Of a stretch of DNA of 30,326 nt, positions 24,672-30,326 are shown piece after piece. Source of the DNA: an uncultured Oscillospiraceae bacterium (GTDB lineage Bacteria; Bacillota; Clostridia; Oscillospirales; Ruminococcaceae); assembly GCA_934446455.1 (NCBI GenBank), contig CAKSEE010000034.1:1-30326 (forward strand). The letters run 5' to 3'. How positions within the stretch are numbered: the first letter of the stretch is position 1; every line of letters begins with the position of its first letter. The position numbers were made by a program, and so were the translations under genes. Under the pieces are notes generated by a model, which was not told the origin of the DNA, ran no database searches, and was given only the letters and a program-made list of their open reading frames with translations.

Positions 24672-25292
24672 ATGCCGCCGATAGCGAAATTTACAAGGGA
24701 AGAGATAGTTCAGAAAGCGCTCTCCATCGTAAGGGAAAAGGGCGCGGACGCGGTGACTGCCCGCAGCGTTGCCGCAGCGCTCGGGATGTCGTCAAGGCCT
24801 ATATTCACATGGTTCAGCAGTATGGACGAGCTTAAGGCGGGTGTGCGCGCCGCAGCGGAAAATGAGTTCCAGCAGTACATTGACGGCGGCCTTCAGGAGA
24901 GGATACCGTTCCTTGGAGCGGGCATGAGCATAGTAAGGTTTGCCAAAGAGGAGCCCGAGCTTTACAAGCTGCTTTTTCTGTCGCCTGCGGAAAACGGCGT
25001 TATAACGGGAGTTTCTGCGGACAGCAGGGGAGTGGTAAGGCGCAGCGTAATGGACGTTTACCGCATGAGCGCCGCCGAGGCGGACTGCTATTTCTCGCAC
25101 CTGTGGCTCACCGCGTACAGCATGGCGGCTATGACGGCAATGGGACACAGGAGCTTTTCCGAGGACGAGGCGCGCACCATATTTGCGCAGGCAAGCGCGG
25201 CGTGCTGCAAGGCTATAAAGGAGATTGACGGCTTTGCGCAGGGCAGCTTCGATCGCGACAAGGTATTTAGGCAGCTTATTGACGAGCGCTGA
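24672..25292 (+). CDS. TetR/AcrR-family transcriptional regulator
   Basis: 206 residues. The HTH is visible as FTREEIVQKALSIVREKG, VTARSVAAALGMSSRPIF and TWFSSMDELKAGV. The ligand domain (about 75-206) has a helical pattern with HLWLTAYSMAAMTAMGH, as in TetR_C_33-like members. The start is the ATG at 24672, with AAGAGG upstream; another ATG at 24665 is out of frame. No co-directional target follows: the gene ends at a terminator shared with the opposing VanW gene. Its targets are therefore itself or distant genes. The ligand is unknown. Confidence 0.92.
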   Translation: MPPIAKFTREEIVQKALSIVREKGADAVTARSVAAALGMSSRPIFTWFSSMDELKAGVRAAAENEFQQYIDGGLQERIPFLGAGMSIVRFAKEEPELYKLLFLSPAENGVITGVSADSRGVVRRSVMDVYRMSAAEADCYFSHLWLTAYSMAAMTAMGHRSFSEDEARTIFAQASAACCKAIKEIDGFAQGSFDRDKVFRQLIDER

Positions 25293-25300
25293 AAACACAG

Positions 25301-25332
25301 AAAGCGGCGTTTTAGGGCGCCGCTTTTTTATG
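25301..25332. terminator. Bidirectional terminator between tetR and vanW
   Basis: AAAGCGGCG (25301-25309) pairs with CGCCGCTTT (25318-25326), followed by TTTT on the plus strand. The stem overlaps the stop end of the vanW gene on the other strand. Confidence 0.88.
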
Positions 25333-26173
25333 TGAGCCGCCGCAGCCGCGGGGTGATTATCTGATCGCGCGGGATAAGGGAGTAATCGTACATTACCTTT
25401 GAGTGATTGTCGAGGATAAGTTCGCGGCGCATTATGTTCCGCGCCTTGTCGAGCGTTATCCTGTAAACGCGGCTAACACGGTAGAAAACGCCGTCTTCCT
25501 CGACATAGCCGTAATTCTCCTCGGTCACGCGGTATATGTACGGAAACGCCGCCTGCGCGCGGAGTTCCCCGCACAGCCGCATTCCGTCCGTCCACGCCAG
25601 AAGCTGCACGGGGCGGTCGGTTGTGTTGCGGAAGCGGTAGTCCACGTTTTTGTAGAAAACGCTCGTCCCCGTACCGAATGGCACGCGCCTGCCCGAGTCG
25701 GGAAAGAGCGCGTCGGAATGGTGGGCGAGCTCCGTTACGGTAAGCGGGCTGTTAAGCGCCAGCCAGTGAATAAGGTTTGCAAGTTGGCACAGCCCGCCGC
25801 CCACGCCCTGTTCAAGCCGCCCGTTGCTGATGACAAGTCCCTGCCTGTAGCCGCGCTTTTCGCTCGGCTCGCCAACAAGCCGCCAGAATGAAAAGGTTTC
25901 CCCGGGGCGAATGATTATCCCGTTTATTTTCGCTGCGGCGAGCCGCAGATTCTCCGCCTTGCTGCGCTGAAGCGCCTCGTCAACGCCGTAAAGCTTCCTC
26001 AGCATATCCGAGGAGTGGCTCTTTACAAGCGCGGGGAGCGGCACTGTATTTATTTCGCAGGCAAAGGTTTCACCGCTGAACAGGTCGCGTATGTCGCGCA
26101 GCATATACTCCTTGCGCAGGGACAGCTTGTAGCATACCGGGGACAGTTCGCAGAACAGCCTGCGTTTTTTCAT
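25328..26173 (-). CDS. VanW-family protein
   Basis: 281 residues from the ATG at 26173, with AGGAG 8 bases before it; an in-frame GTG at 26182 overlaps the ribosome site. The VanW domain (PF04294-like) covers about 80-220. Its signature segments are IIRPGETFSFWRLVGEPS, GGGLCQLANLIHWLAL and the FGTGTSVFYKNVDYRFRNTT strand. The name comes from the vanB glycopeptide-resistance cluster, where VanW has no proven function. No vanHAX-type ligase or dipeptidase is nearby, so this does not indicate vancomycin resistance. There is no signal peptide. A TTGCAA-17-TATAAT promoter lies upstream. Confidence 0.92.
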   Translation of the reverse strand: MKKRRLFCELSPVCYKLSLRKEYMLRDIRDLFSGETFACEINTVPLPALVKSHSSDMLRKLYGVDEALQRSKAENLRLAAAKINGIIIRPGETFSFWRLVGEPSEKRGYRQGLVISNGRLEQGVGGGLCQLANLIHWLALNSPLTVTELAHHSDALFPDSGRRVPFGTGTSVFYKNVDYRFRNTTDRPVQLLAWTDGMRLCGELRAQAAFPYIYRVTEENYGYVEEDGVFYRVSRVYRITLDKARNIMRRELILDNHSKVMYDYSLIPRDQIITPRLRRLT

Positions 26174-26199
26174 AGCGCTCACTCCTCTCCTTATTTACA

Positions 26200-26228
26200 A
26201 TTATAGCACGTCGTGAATTTATTTGCAA
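26200..26228 (-). promoter_or_regulatory. Sigma-A promoter of the vanW gene
   Basis: On the minus strand TTGCAA (26223-26228) and TATAAT (26200-26205) are 17 bases apart, 26 bases before the ATG. Confidence 0.82.
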
Positions 26229-26264
26229 TTACAAAGCGGTTACAAAACATTACATTTTAGTTAC

Positions 26265-26297
26265 AAAAAAATGGCGGCCGCAGGAATGCAGCCGCCC
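26265..26297 (-). terminator. Intrinsic terminator after the rubredoxin gene
   Basis: On the minus strand GGGCGGC (26291-26297) and GCCGCC (26273-26278) form a stem, with extra pairing in the loop (TGCATTCCTGCG), followed by ATTTTTTTG. Confidence 0.85.
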
Positions 26298-26315
26298 TTG
26301 TTTTATTTGTCGCAC

Positions 26316-26471
26316 TTATTCGGCAGTAAAAGCGTCCTTGCCGAGCCCGCAGACGGGGCATACCCAGTCGTCGGGAATATCCTCCCACTTAGTGCCCGGA
26401 GCTATACCGCCGTCGGGGTCGCCTATAGCGGGGTCGTAAACGTAGCCGCAGGGGCAGGCGTACTTTTCCAT
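26316..26471 (-). CDS. Rubredoxin
   Basis: 51 residues, standard size. It binds one iron through four cysteines and carries electrons in the cytoplasm. The second knuckle is canonical: [15 protein letters not shown]. The first reads [12 protein letters not shown], that is Cys6-Pro-Cys8, one residue shorter than the usual CxxCG. The middle segment [18 protein letters not shown] is typical. AGGAGG lies 7 bases before the ATG. It follows the rubrerythrin gene after 18 bases and ends at a terminator. It is the natural electron donor for that protein in reducing peroxide. Confidence 0.95.
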   Translation of the reverse strand: MEKYACPCGYVYDPAIGDPDGGIAPGTKWEDIPDDWVCPVCGLGKDAFTAE

Positions 26472-26489
26472 AGTTTAACCTCCTGTCAA

Positions 26490-27044
26490 TCAGCCGAAGT
26501 ATCTGTTGAGCAGACCCTCGAAAGCCTTTCCGTGTCTTGCCTCGTCCTTTGCCATTTCGTGAACTGTGTCGTGGATAGCGTCGAGGTTTGCAGCCTTTGC
26601 AGCCTTTGCAAGGTCGAGCTTGCCCTGTGTCGCGCCGTGCTCAGCCGCAACGCGCTTTGTAAGGTTCTCCTTTGTCGAAGCGGAAACCACCTCGCCCAGA
26701 AGCTCCGCGAACTTTGCAGCGTGTTCCGCCTCCTCGTATGCCGCCTTCTCATAGTAAAGGCCAACCTCGGGGTAGCCCTCTCTGTGAGCGGCTCTCGCCA
26801 TTGCAAGGTACATACCGACCTCGCTGCACTCGCCGACGAAGTTTGCGCGCAGACCTTCGATTATCTCAGCGGGAACGCCGTTGCTCTCGCTTGCAATGCC
26901 GATTCTGTGCTCGTCAGCGAAAACGAGCTTCTCGTCCGCGTCGTTCTTGATTATCCACTCAACGCGCGCCTTGCACTGGGGACATACCTCGGGAGCAGAA
27001 TCACCAATGTGGACATAACCGCAGATAGGACATACATATTTCAT
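26490..27044 (-). CDS. Rubrerythrin of the reverse (N-terminal rubredoxin) type
   Basis: 184 residues from the ATG at 27044, with GGAGG 8 bases upstream; a TTG start further up overlaps that site. The rubredoxin domain is N-terminal: [20 protein letters not shown] (5-24). A ferritin-like di-iron domain follows (about 50-184) with [42 protein letters not shown] and [15 protein letters not shown], which supply the Glu and His ligands. In clostridia such reverse rubrerythrins reduce peroxide and oxygen with NADH through rubredoxin partners. It is the first gene of a two-gene operon with rubredoxin. Its promoter is strong, as expected for a stress-protection gene. Confidence 0.95.
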   Translation of the reverse strand: MKYVCPICGYVHIGDSAPEVCPQCKARVEWIIKNDADEKLVFADEHRIGIASESNGVPAEIIEGLRANFVGECSEVGMYLAMARAAHREGYPEVGLYYEKAAYEEAEHAAKFAELLGEVVSASTKENLTKRVAAEHGATQGKLDLAKAAKAANLDAIHDTVHEMAKDEARHGKAFEGLLNRYFG

Positions 27045-27108
27045 AACTTTTTCCTCCAAAAATATTTATTTTTGATATCAGTAATCGTTATTGATTTACC
27101 GTGATTAT

Positions 27109-27137
27109 ATTATAACACAGCCAAACAGAATTGTCAA
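27109..27137 (-). promoter_or_regulatory. Sigma-A promoter of the rubrerythrin-rubredoxin operon
   Basis: On the minus strand TTGACA (27132-27137) and TATAAT (27109-27114) are 17 bases apart. The run TTATAATATAAT at the -10 box is a partial match to a PerR-type box (TTATAATnATTATAA), but one arm is imperfect, so PerR control is only possible. Confidence 0.85.
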
Positions 27138-27191
27138 GTGCTTTCGCAAAATTTTTTTGATTTTTTTCTGCCGCCCGTTCTGACAAAAATT

Positions 27192-27219
27192 CGCTCCGCC
27201 CATTATTGTGGACGGAGCG
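27192..27219 (-). terminator. Terminator hairpin with minus-strand T-tract (left copy)
   Basis: CGCTCCG and CGGAGCG pair, with two more pairs beyond a mismatch. On the minus strand the stem is followed by AATTTTTGTC. It ends the transcript of the secreted-protein gene. A near-identical copy lies at 27335-27362. Confidence 0.8.
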
Positions 27220-27334
27220 ACTCAGACCGTACACTTGCGCGGATAGAAGTGTTTTTTTCCTCGGGAAGCCCGAGGCAAAAAAGTGATTTCAAAGCCCGCA
27301 TACGCGGGCAGAATTGACTTTTTCGACAGACTGT
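27220..27334 (-). mobile_element. Shortened MITE-like hairpin element between terminator copies
   Basis: Read on the minus strand, the 115-base element begins AGTCTGTCGAAAAAGT, continues with a GCCCGCGTATGCGGGC hairpin, CTTTGAAATCAC, a perfect CCTCGGG/CCCGAGG hairpin between T and A runs, and AAAACACTTCTATCCGC, and ends at ACGGTCTGA. The order and wording of the parts match the left half of the element at 11434-11654. The core and the second end are missing, so this is a deletion derivative. Confidence 0.7.
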
Positions 27335-27362
27335 CGCTCCGCCCGTTATTGTGGACGGAGCG
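27335..27362 (-). terminator. Second copy of the terminator hairpin (right copy)
   Basis: This 28-base hairpin differs from 27192-27219 by one base, in the loop-side segment (G for A). On the minus strand it follows the secreted-protein gene directly but has no T-tract after it. Confidence 0.75.
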
Positions 27363-27389
27363 GCTTTATATTATGTATATTATGTAAAA

Positions 27390-29219
27390 TCAGCCGAAAT
27401 ACGGGCTTATGGAGTCAGACCATTCTCCGTATATCTTAACGCCGTTCACCTTGACGAACGGGCGCACGCGGTAGCTGAACGCCACATAGCGGTTAGCGCT
27501 TATCTTGTGGTTGTAAGCCGCTTTCTTGGAGGTTTTCGTGACGGTTTTTTCATACATGAACCAGTAGCCATCGCTGCTTGTGTATTTGTCTATCTCTATC
27601 TCGTAGCCCGTCGCGCCCTTGATCGCGTTCCACCTGATCGCGTTTTTAGAAGTGCCGCGCGTTACGTTAAACCCGCTTATGGCCTTTGGCGTTATCGTGA
27701 AGTTTACGGTCTGCTTGCCGCTGTAATTGCCCTTGCCCTTGATTATTACGGAAGCCGTGCCTACCTTTTTGTTGTTCTTGTAGGTCACGGTGTAATCCGT
27801 GCCCTTTTTGAGCTTTACGCCCTCGTACTCAACGGTTACTGCGGGCTTTATCGCCTTGCCCGTGTAAACCTTCTGTTCAAAGGCGAGCGTTACCGCCGCG
27901 TCCTTCATGGAGTCTGCGGAGGGACTGTCGGGCAGCAGGGTGTAGGTAGTCGCCGTTTCGCCGTCCGCATAGGTCCAGCAGGCTGCCGTGCCGTCCGTTT
28001 TAAGCTCCTCCATGCCGTTTATGTGCGCGTGCTGCATGGGAATGCTGTCCGTTTCCACAACGCCGTTCGACTCTACTATTGAGTAGTAGGAGTTTACAAA
28101 CTTATTGTCGCGGTATTTCTCCCACATAACAAGCAGCCGCGAATCGTCAAGCGCTACGGCTGCGGTGTTGCCGACCGTGCTGCCGTCCGTGTAGTTCGTG
28201 AGCCATACAATGCCCTTGTCGCCGTTGCTGCGGGTATCTCCCGCAAGAACGCACTCGCCGCTGTAGGCGTCTATCACCTGCATGAAAAGCTGTCTTGGCG
28301 CGCCATCGTATTTGGCGGAATACTCCTTTGCGGAAGTAGCGATAAGCGCTATGCCCGTATTCACGTTATATATGCCCGTGAGGAATGCGTTGGTGTAGTT
28401 CTCGCCCGTTTCGCCGTAGAATCTGAACGGTAATACGCCCTTGTTGTTGTGTCCGTTCATTTTGCTGCCCGCGCTCACAACGTTTATCGCAAAGCCGCGC
28501 GGGTATGCGTCGCCGTGGTCTGCGAACACAACCGTGTTTTCGTCCGGAACCAGAACGGACTGATTGAACGAGTGGCTGCTGTAGCTGTCATAGAGCGGGT
28601 TTTCGGTCATTGTATCGGTATCGACGCAGAATACCGCGTTCGACTGGTGGCCGTTGTACATCTCCCGCGCGTATGAGCATATCAGCAGGTCGCCCTGAAA
28701 AGCCATTGCGCAGTTGCCCGCCCTGAAAGGCAGACGTGTGCTCCAGTCAAGGTCGTCGGGGTAGTATTCAGCTTTGGCAAGATACTTGCCCGCGGGGTCG
28801 TACTTGTATATGGCAAAGGTGCATATCTTGCCCGTTCCCGCTTCGTCATAGCGGCCGTATGCGACATAGAGGTTTCCCTCGCTGTCGCAGACAACGCCGC
28901 CGACAAGCGGCATTGCGCGCTCTATTTCCACTTTGTCGGGCGTACCCGTAGGGTGCCTGACTATAATAGCTCCTTTGTTCTCGTCCTCATAAGCGATGGT
29001 GTATCTGCCGTTCTCGTCGAAAAAGTCGCTTATCGGCGAGCAGGCAGCCCAGTTGCTGTAAAGCGCGTTGTTCATGTAGAGCCCGTCTTCAAGCGTGTAT
29101 TCCTGCGCGGTTATATTGGCGGTAAGCATTTTGCCCGCCGAGCCTGCCGCGAATGCGCTGAGTCCCGTTGATGCGGCGCACACAAGCGCCGTCAGCAGGC
29201 TCAGTATCCTTTTTTTCAT
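27390..29219 (-). CDS. Secreted propeller-like protein with Ig-like and Fn3-like C-terminal domains
   Basis: 609 residues. A signal peptide MKKRILSLLTALVCAASTG runs to a likely cleavage after AFA (about residue 24). From about 60 to 430 there are repeated short strands such as GNLYVAYGRYDEA, GDLLICSYA, ENTVVFADHGD and SRLLVMWEKY, which suggest a beta-propeller or similar repeat fold. From about 440 to 510, FEQKVYTGKAIKPAVTVEYE and GTDYTVTYKNNKKVGTASV match the Ig-like domain common in clostridial surface proteins. The tail, from ISGFNVTRGTSKNAIRWNAI, resembles a fibronectin type III domain. It has no LPXTG motif, S-layer repeats or catalytic motif that I recognise. It is probably a binding or adhesion protein outside the cell. 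It lies 11 bases after the FakA-like gene. Confidence 0.8.
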   Translation of the reverse strand: MKKRILSLLTALVCAASTGLSAFAAGSAGKMLTANITAQEYTLEDGLYMNNALYSNWAACSPISDFFDENGRYTIAYEDENKGAIIVRHPTGTPDKVEIERAMPLVGGVVCDSEGNLYVAYGRYDEAGTGKICTFAIYKYDPAGKYLAKAEYYPDDLDWSTRLPFRAGNCAMAFQGDLLICSYAREMYNGHQSNAVFCVDTDTMTENPLYDSYSSHSFNQSVLVPDENTVVFADHGDAYPRGFAINVVSAGSKMNGHNNKGVLPFRFYGETGENYTNAFLTGIYNVNTGIALIATSAKEYSAKYDGAPRQLFMQVIDAYSGECVLAGDTRSNGDKGIVWLTNYTDGSTVGNTAAVALDDSRLLVMWEKYRDNKFVNSYYSIVESNGVVETDSIPMQHAHINGMEELKTDGTAACWTYADGETATTYTLLPDSPSADSMKDAAVTLAFEQKVYTGKAIKPAVTVEYEGVKLKKGTDYTVTYKNNKKVGTASVIIKGKGNYSGKQTVNFTITPKAISGFNVTRGTSKNAIRWNAIKGATGYEIEIDKYTSSDGYWFMYEKTVTKTSKKAAYNHKISANRYVAFSYRVRPFVKVNGVKIYGEWSDSISPYFG

Positions 29220-29230
29220 ACGTCCTCCTA

Positions 29231-29491
29231 TCAGCCCTTAAGCCCGCGTGCCTGTCTGTCCATGTCCTCAACGACTATGTCGTATATTTCGCCGAGGGAG
29301 CGGCAGTATTCCAGTATCTTCCACGGTTCGTTGGTGTGGAAGTGGAGCTTCGCCACATCGTCGTCCGCGATAACGAGCAGGCTGTCGCCCGCGAAGTTGT
29401 CGGAGATATAGTCGAAGATCTCGTCCTCGTCAAGACCCTGCGCGTCAATAAGAAGCTGTGTGTCGTACCTGAATTCGATTGAGTCTGCCAT
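29231..29491 (-). CDS. Stand-alone FakA/DegV-associated domain protein
   Basis: 86 residues starting MADSIEFRYDTQLLIDAQGL, after AAAGGATAAATTACT. The middle, GDSLLVIADDDVAKLHFHTN then EPWKILEYCRSLGEIYDIVV and EDMDRQ, closely follows the segment of FakA/YloV (fatty-acid kinase, DAK2-type) that reads VGDDDLVKVHVHTNxPG and ends IKIENMREQ. In FakA this follows the kinase domain. Here the DhaL kinase domain and the C-terminal FakB-related part are absent, yet start, ribosome site and end are clean. Independent short proteins of this sort may be remnants or small partners. It is co-transcribed with the secreted protein. No kinase activity is expected. Confidence 0.75.
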   Translation of the reverse strand: MADSIEFRYDTQLLIDAQGLDEDEIFDYISDNFAGDSLLVIADDDVAKLHFHTNEPWKILEYCRSLGEIYDIVVEDMDRQARGLKG

Positions 29492-29592
29492 AGTAATTTA
29501 TCCTTTCATTTTAGCCTTTCAAGGCATACTTTTATATAATATCGGCATTTTCCGCCCGAACTTTAGCTTTTGTGCCGAAAATTATCACCTTG

Positions 29593-29910
29593 TTACTGTC
29601 CCTCAAGCATAAGGTCGATGATACCGCTCAGCAGGCGGCGGTTCTGCTCGCTCAGTCTCTGCGCCTTCTGCACGATATCCTCTGCGGAGGGGTTCGGCCT
29701 GTCCGTGCCTGTCAGCAGGCGGTCGGGCGTGATGTCGAGCGCCCTGCACAGGCTCATGACAAGCTCAAGGCTCGGCGCGGAGCGCCCCGTTTCAAGGTTT
29801 GAGAGGTACTTGTAGTTCACGTCAATCATCTCGCATACCTGATACTGCCTGAGCCCGAGCTCCTTGCGGCGGGCGGCTATGCGTTTACCTATCTCGGTAT
29901 AGTCTAACAT
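29593..29910 (-). CDS. XRE-family transcriptional regulator
   Basis: 105 residues. The HTH_3 domain (about 7-62) is GKRIAARRKELGLRQYQVCE and MIDVNYKYLSNLETGRSAPS then LELVMSLCRALDITPDRLL. The tail (70-105) is a charged helix, perhaps for dimer formation. GAGGTGATAAC precedes the ATG. It is divergent from the 52-residue peptide gene, and the space between holds TGATA/TATCA repeats that may be its operator. Such regulators often control phage, stress or peptide genes. The gap of about 100 bases to the FakA-like gene holds no clear terminator. Confidence 0.92.
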   Translation of the reverse strand: MLDYTEIGKRIAARRKELGLRQYQVCEMIDVNYKYLSNLETGRSAPSLELVMSLCRALDITPDRLLTGTDRPNPSAEDIVQKAQRLSEQNRRLLSGIIDLMLEGQ

Positions 29911-29928
29911 GTTATCACCTCAATTAAA

Positions 29929-30009
29929 TGATAGCAGGGATATCAAATGATAAAAACTGCCTATTATATAGAATTACCACTCTACAAATAGAATAATCTA
30001 TGATATAAT
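29929..30009 (+). promoter_or_regulatory. Operator-like repeats and promoter of the peptide gene
   Basis: TGATA (29929-29933) and TATCA (29941-29945) form an inverted repeat with a 7-base spacer; another TGATA is at 29948-29952. TCTACA (29981-29986), 17 bases, TATAAT (30004-30009) is the plus-strand promoter. The repeats lie next to the XRE start, so binding there would at least affect the XRE gene. Confidence 0.6.
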
Positions 30010-30080
30010 AAGAAAAAAGCAAAAAAACTACTTGGTAATCGGTATTCAACCAATTAAAACATAAGAGTGGAGGAAATAAT

Positions 30081-30239
30081 ATGGCAAATATGCATAGAAT
30101 GCGCACACCATCATGCAGGACGCGTGCCCGGAAAAAGACGGGTGCGTATAAATCGCCTAAGTCCAAATCATCTTATCCCGTAAATAAAACAACATCATTA
30201 TTTACGGGATTATTGGGGCTGTTATTTAACCCAAAATAA
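30081..30239 (+). CDS. 52-residue basic peptide with hydrophobic tail
   Basis: The ATG at 30081 follows a strong GTGGAGG with a 7-base spacer, itself downstream of a good promoter. The sequence begins MANMHRMRTPSCRTRARKKT, is rich in Lys and Arg through about residue 30 and ends LFTGLLGLLFNPK, a short hydrophobic stretch. There is one Cys and no signal peptide of the usual type. Inside the gene a perfect 10-bp inverted repeat, CCCGTAAATA (30177-30186) with TATTTACGGG (30199-30208), forms a hairpin in the message. I do not recognise the family. The form could suit a toxin, antimicrobial or membrane-associated regulator, but none is shown. The repeat core begins 10 bases after the stop. Confidence 0.6.
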   Translation: MANMHRMRTPSCRTRARKKTGAYKSPKSKSSYPVNKTTSLFTGLLGLLFNPK

Positions 30240-30249
30240 CTAAATCATA

Positions 30250-30326
30250 TATCCGCACAAGTGTGCAAGCGACACCTCGCTGCGCTCGGCTTACGCAACG
30301 CGACGGCTTACGCCTTACGCGACCGT
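30250..30326 (+). repeat. Dispersed repeat core, copy cut by the window end
   Basis: The 77 bases up to the window end are identical to 11522-11598. The copy starts TATCCGCACAAGTGTGC. Here it lies directly after a small gene, and no terminator hairpin precedes it, unlike the copy at 11434-11654. Confidence 0.9.

Noticed and set aside
25328..26173. Vancomycin-resistance cluster
   Set aside because: Only a VanW-domain protein is present; no VanS/R, VanH, ligase or VanX/Y-type genes are found in the window.
27100..27120. Definite PerR box at the rubrerythrin promoter
   Set aside because: Only one arm matches well; the A/T-rich -10 box alone could explain the resemblance.

Overview
The window looks like a chromosomal segment of a GC-rich anaerobic Clostridia, probably a gut Oscillospirales/Ruminococcaceae relative. 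The evidence is a tRNA-Trp T-box leader, strong AGGAGG ribosome sites, sigma-A promoters with 17-base spacers, rubredoxin and rubrerythrin, a VanW-domain protein and a MurR/RpiR regulator. The species assignment is inference.

Layout. 1-1123 is decayed: an IS3-family transposase relic, a short direct repeat and a twice-frameshifted L-2-amino-thiazoline-4-carboxylate hydrolase-like gene. 1310-3380 (minus) is an RpiR-type regulator overlapping a BaiN/HI0933-type flavoprotein. 3949-4497 is an HD-domain gene. 4542-11394 is a complete tryptophan operon, trpE-G-D-C-F-B-A, behind a Trp T-box; most junctions overlap by 4-8 bases. 11405-11683 is a hairpin-rich repeat element bracketed by two identical copies of a terminator hairpin. 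11693-13340 (minus) is a TetR gene with twin operators, a 55-residue mini-gene with an aldo/keto-reductase-like start, a flavodoxin and a membrane-protein relic. 13345-13740 is GC-rich repeat DNA. 13747-16356 (minus) is an esterase, a small membrane protein, a 149-bp MITE-like element and lysA. 16736-18425 is an NADP-type glutamate dehydrogenase gene with a 59-residue follower gene. 18447-21365 (minus) is a methyltransferase, then a P-loop kinase, a YwqG/DUF1963 protein and a C39-like peptidase. 21517-25292 holds a MATE exporter divergent from a LysR gene, a Cys-rich double DUF305 protein and a TetR gene. 25328-29910 (minus) holds VanW, rubredoxin, rubrerythrin, a second bracketed repeat element, a secreted propeller-like protein, a stand-alone FakA-like domain and an XRE regulator. 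30081-30239 is a 52-residue peptide gene divergent from the XRE gene, followed by another copy of the repeat core.

How it fits together. The trp operon makes tryptophan from chorismate and is sensed through uncharged tRNA-Trp. gdhA and lysA add nitrogen assimilation and lysine/peptidoglycan precursor supply. Rubrerythrin and rubredoxin form an oxygen/peroxide defence pair.

The most unusual signal is the dispersed repeat family. At two loci with unrelated terminator sequences, related elements sit between two near-identical copies of the local terminator hairpin. This is what insertion into terminators with a long target duplication would leave. A 77-base core is identical at 11522-11598 and 30250-30326, and a diverged copy lies at 3553-3605. 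Other leads are the XRE/52-residue peptide locus, the Cys-rich DUF305 gene with its ribosome site in a hairpin, and the gdhA-linked small gene.
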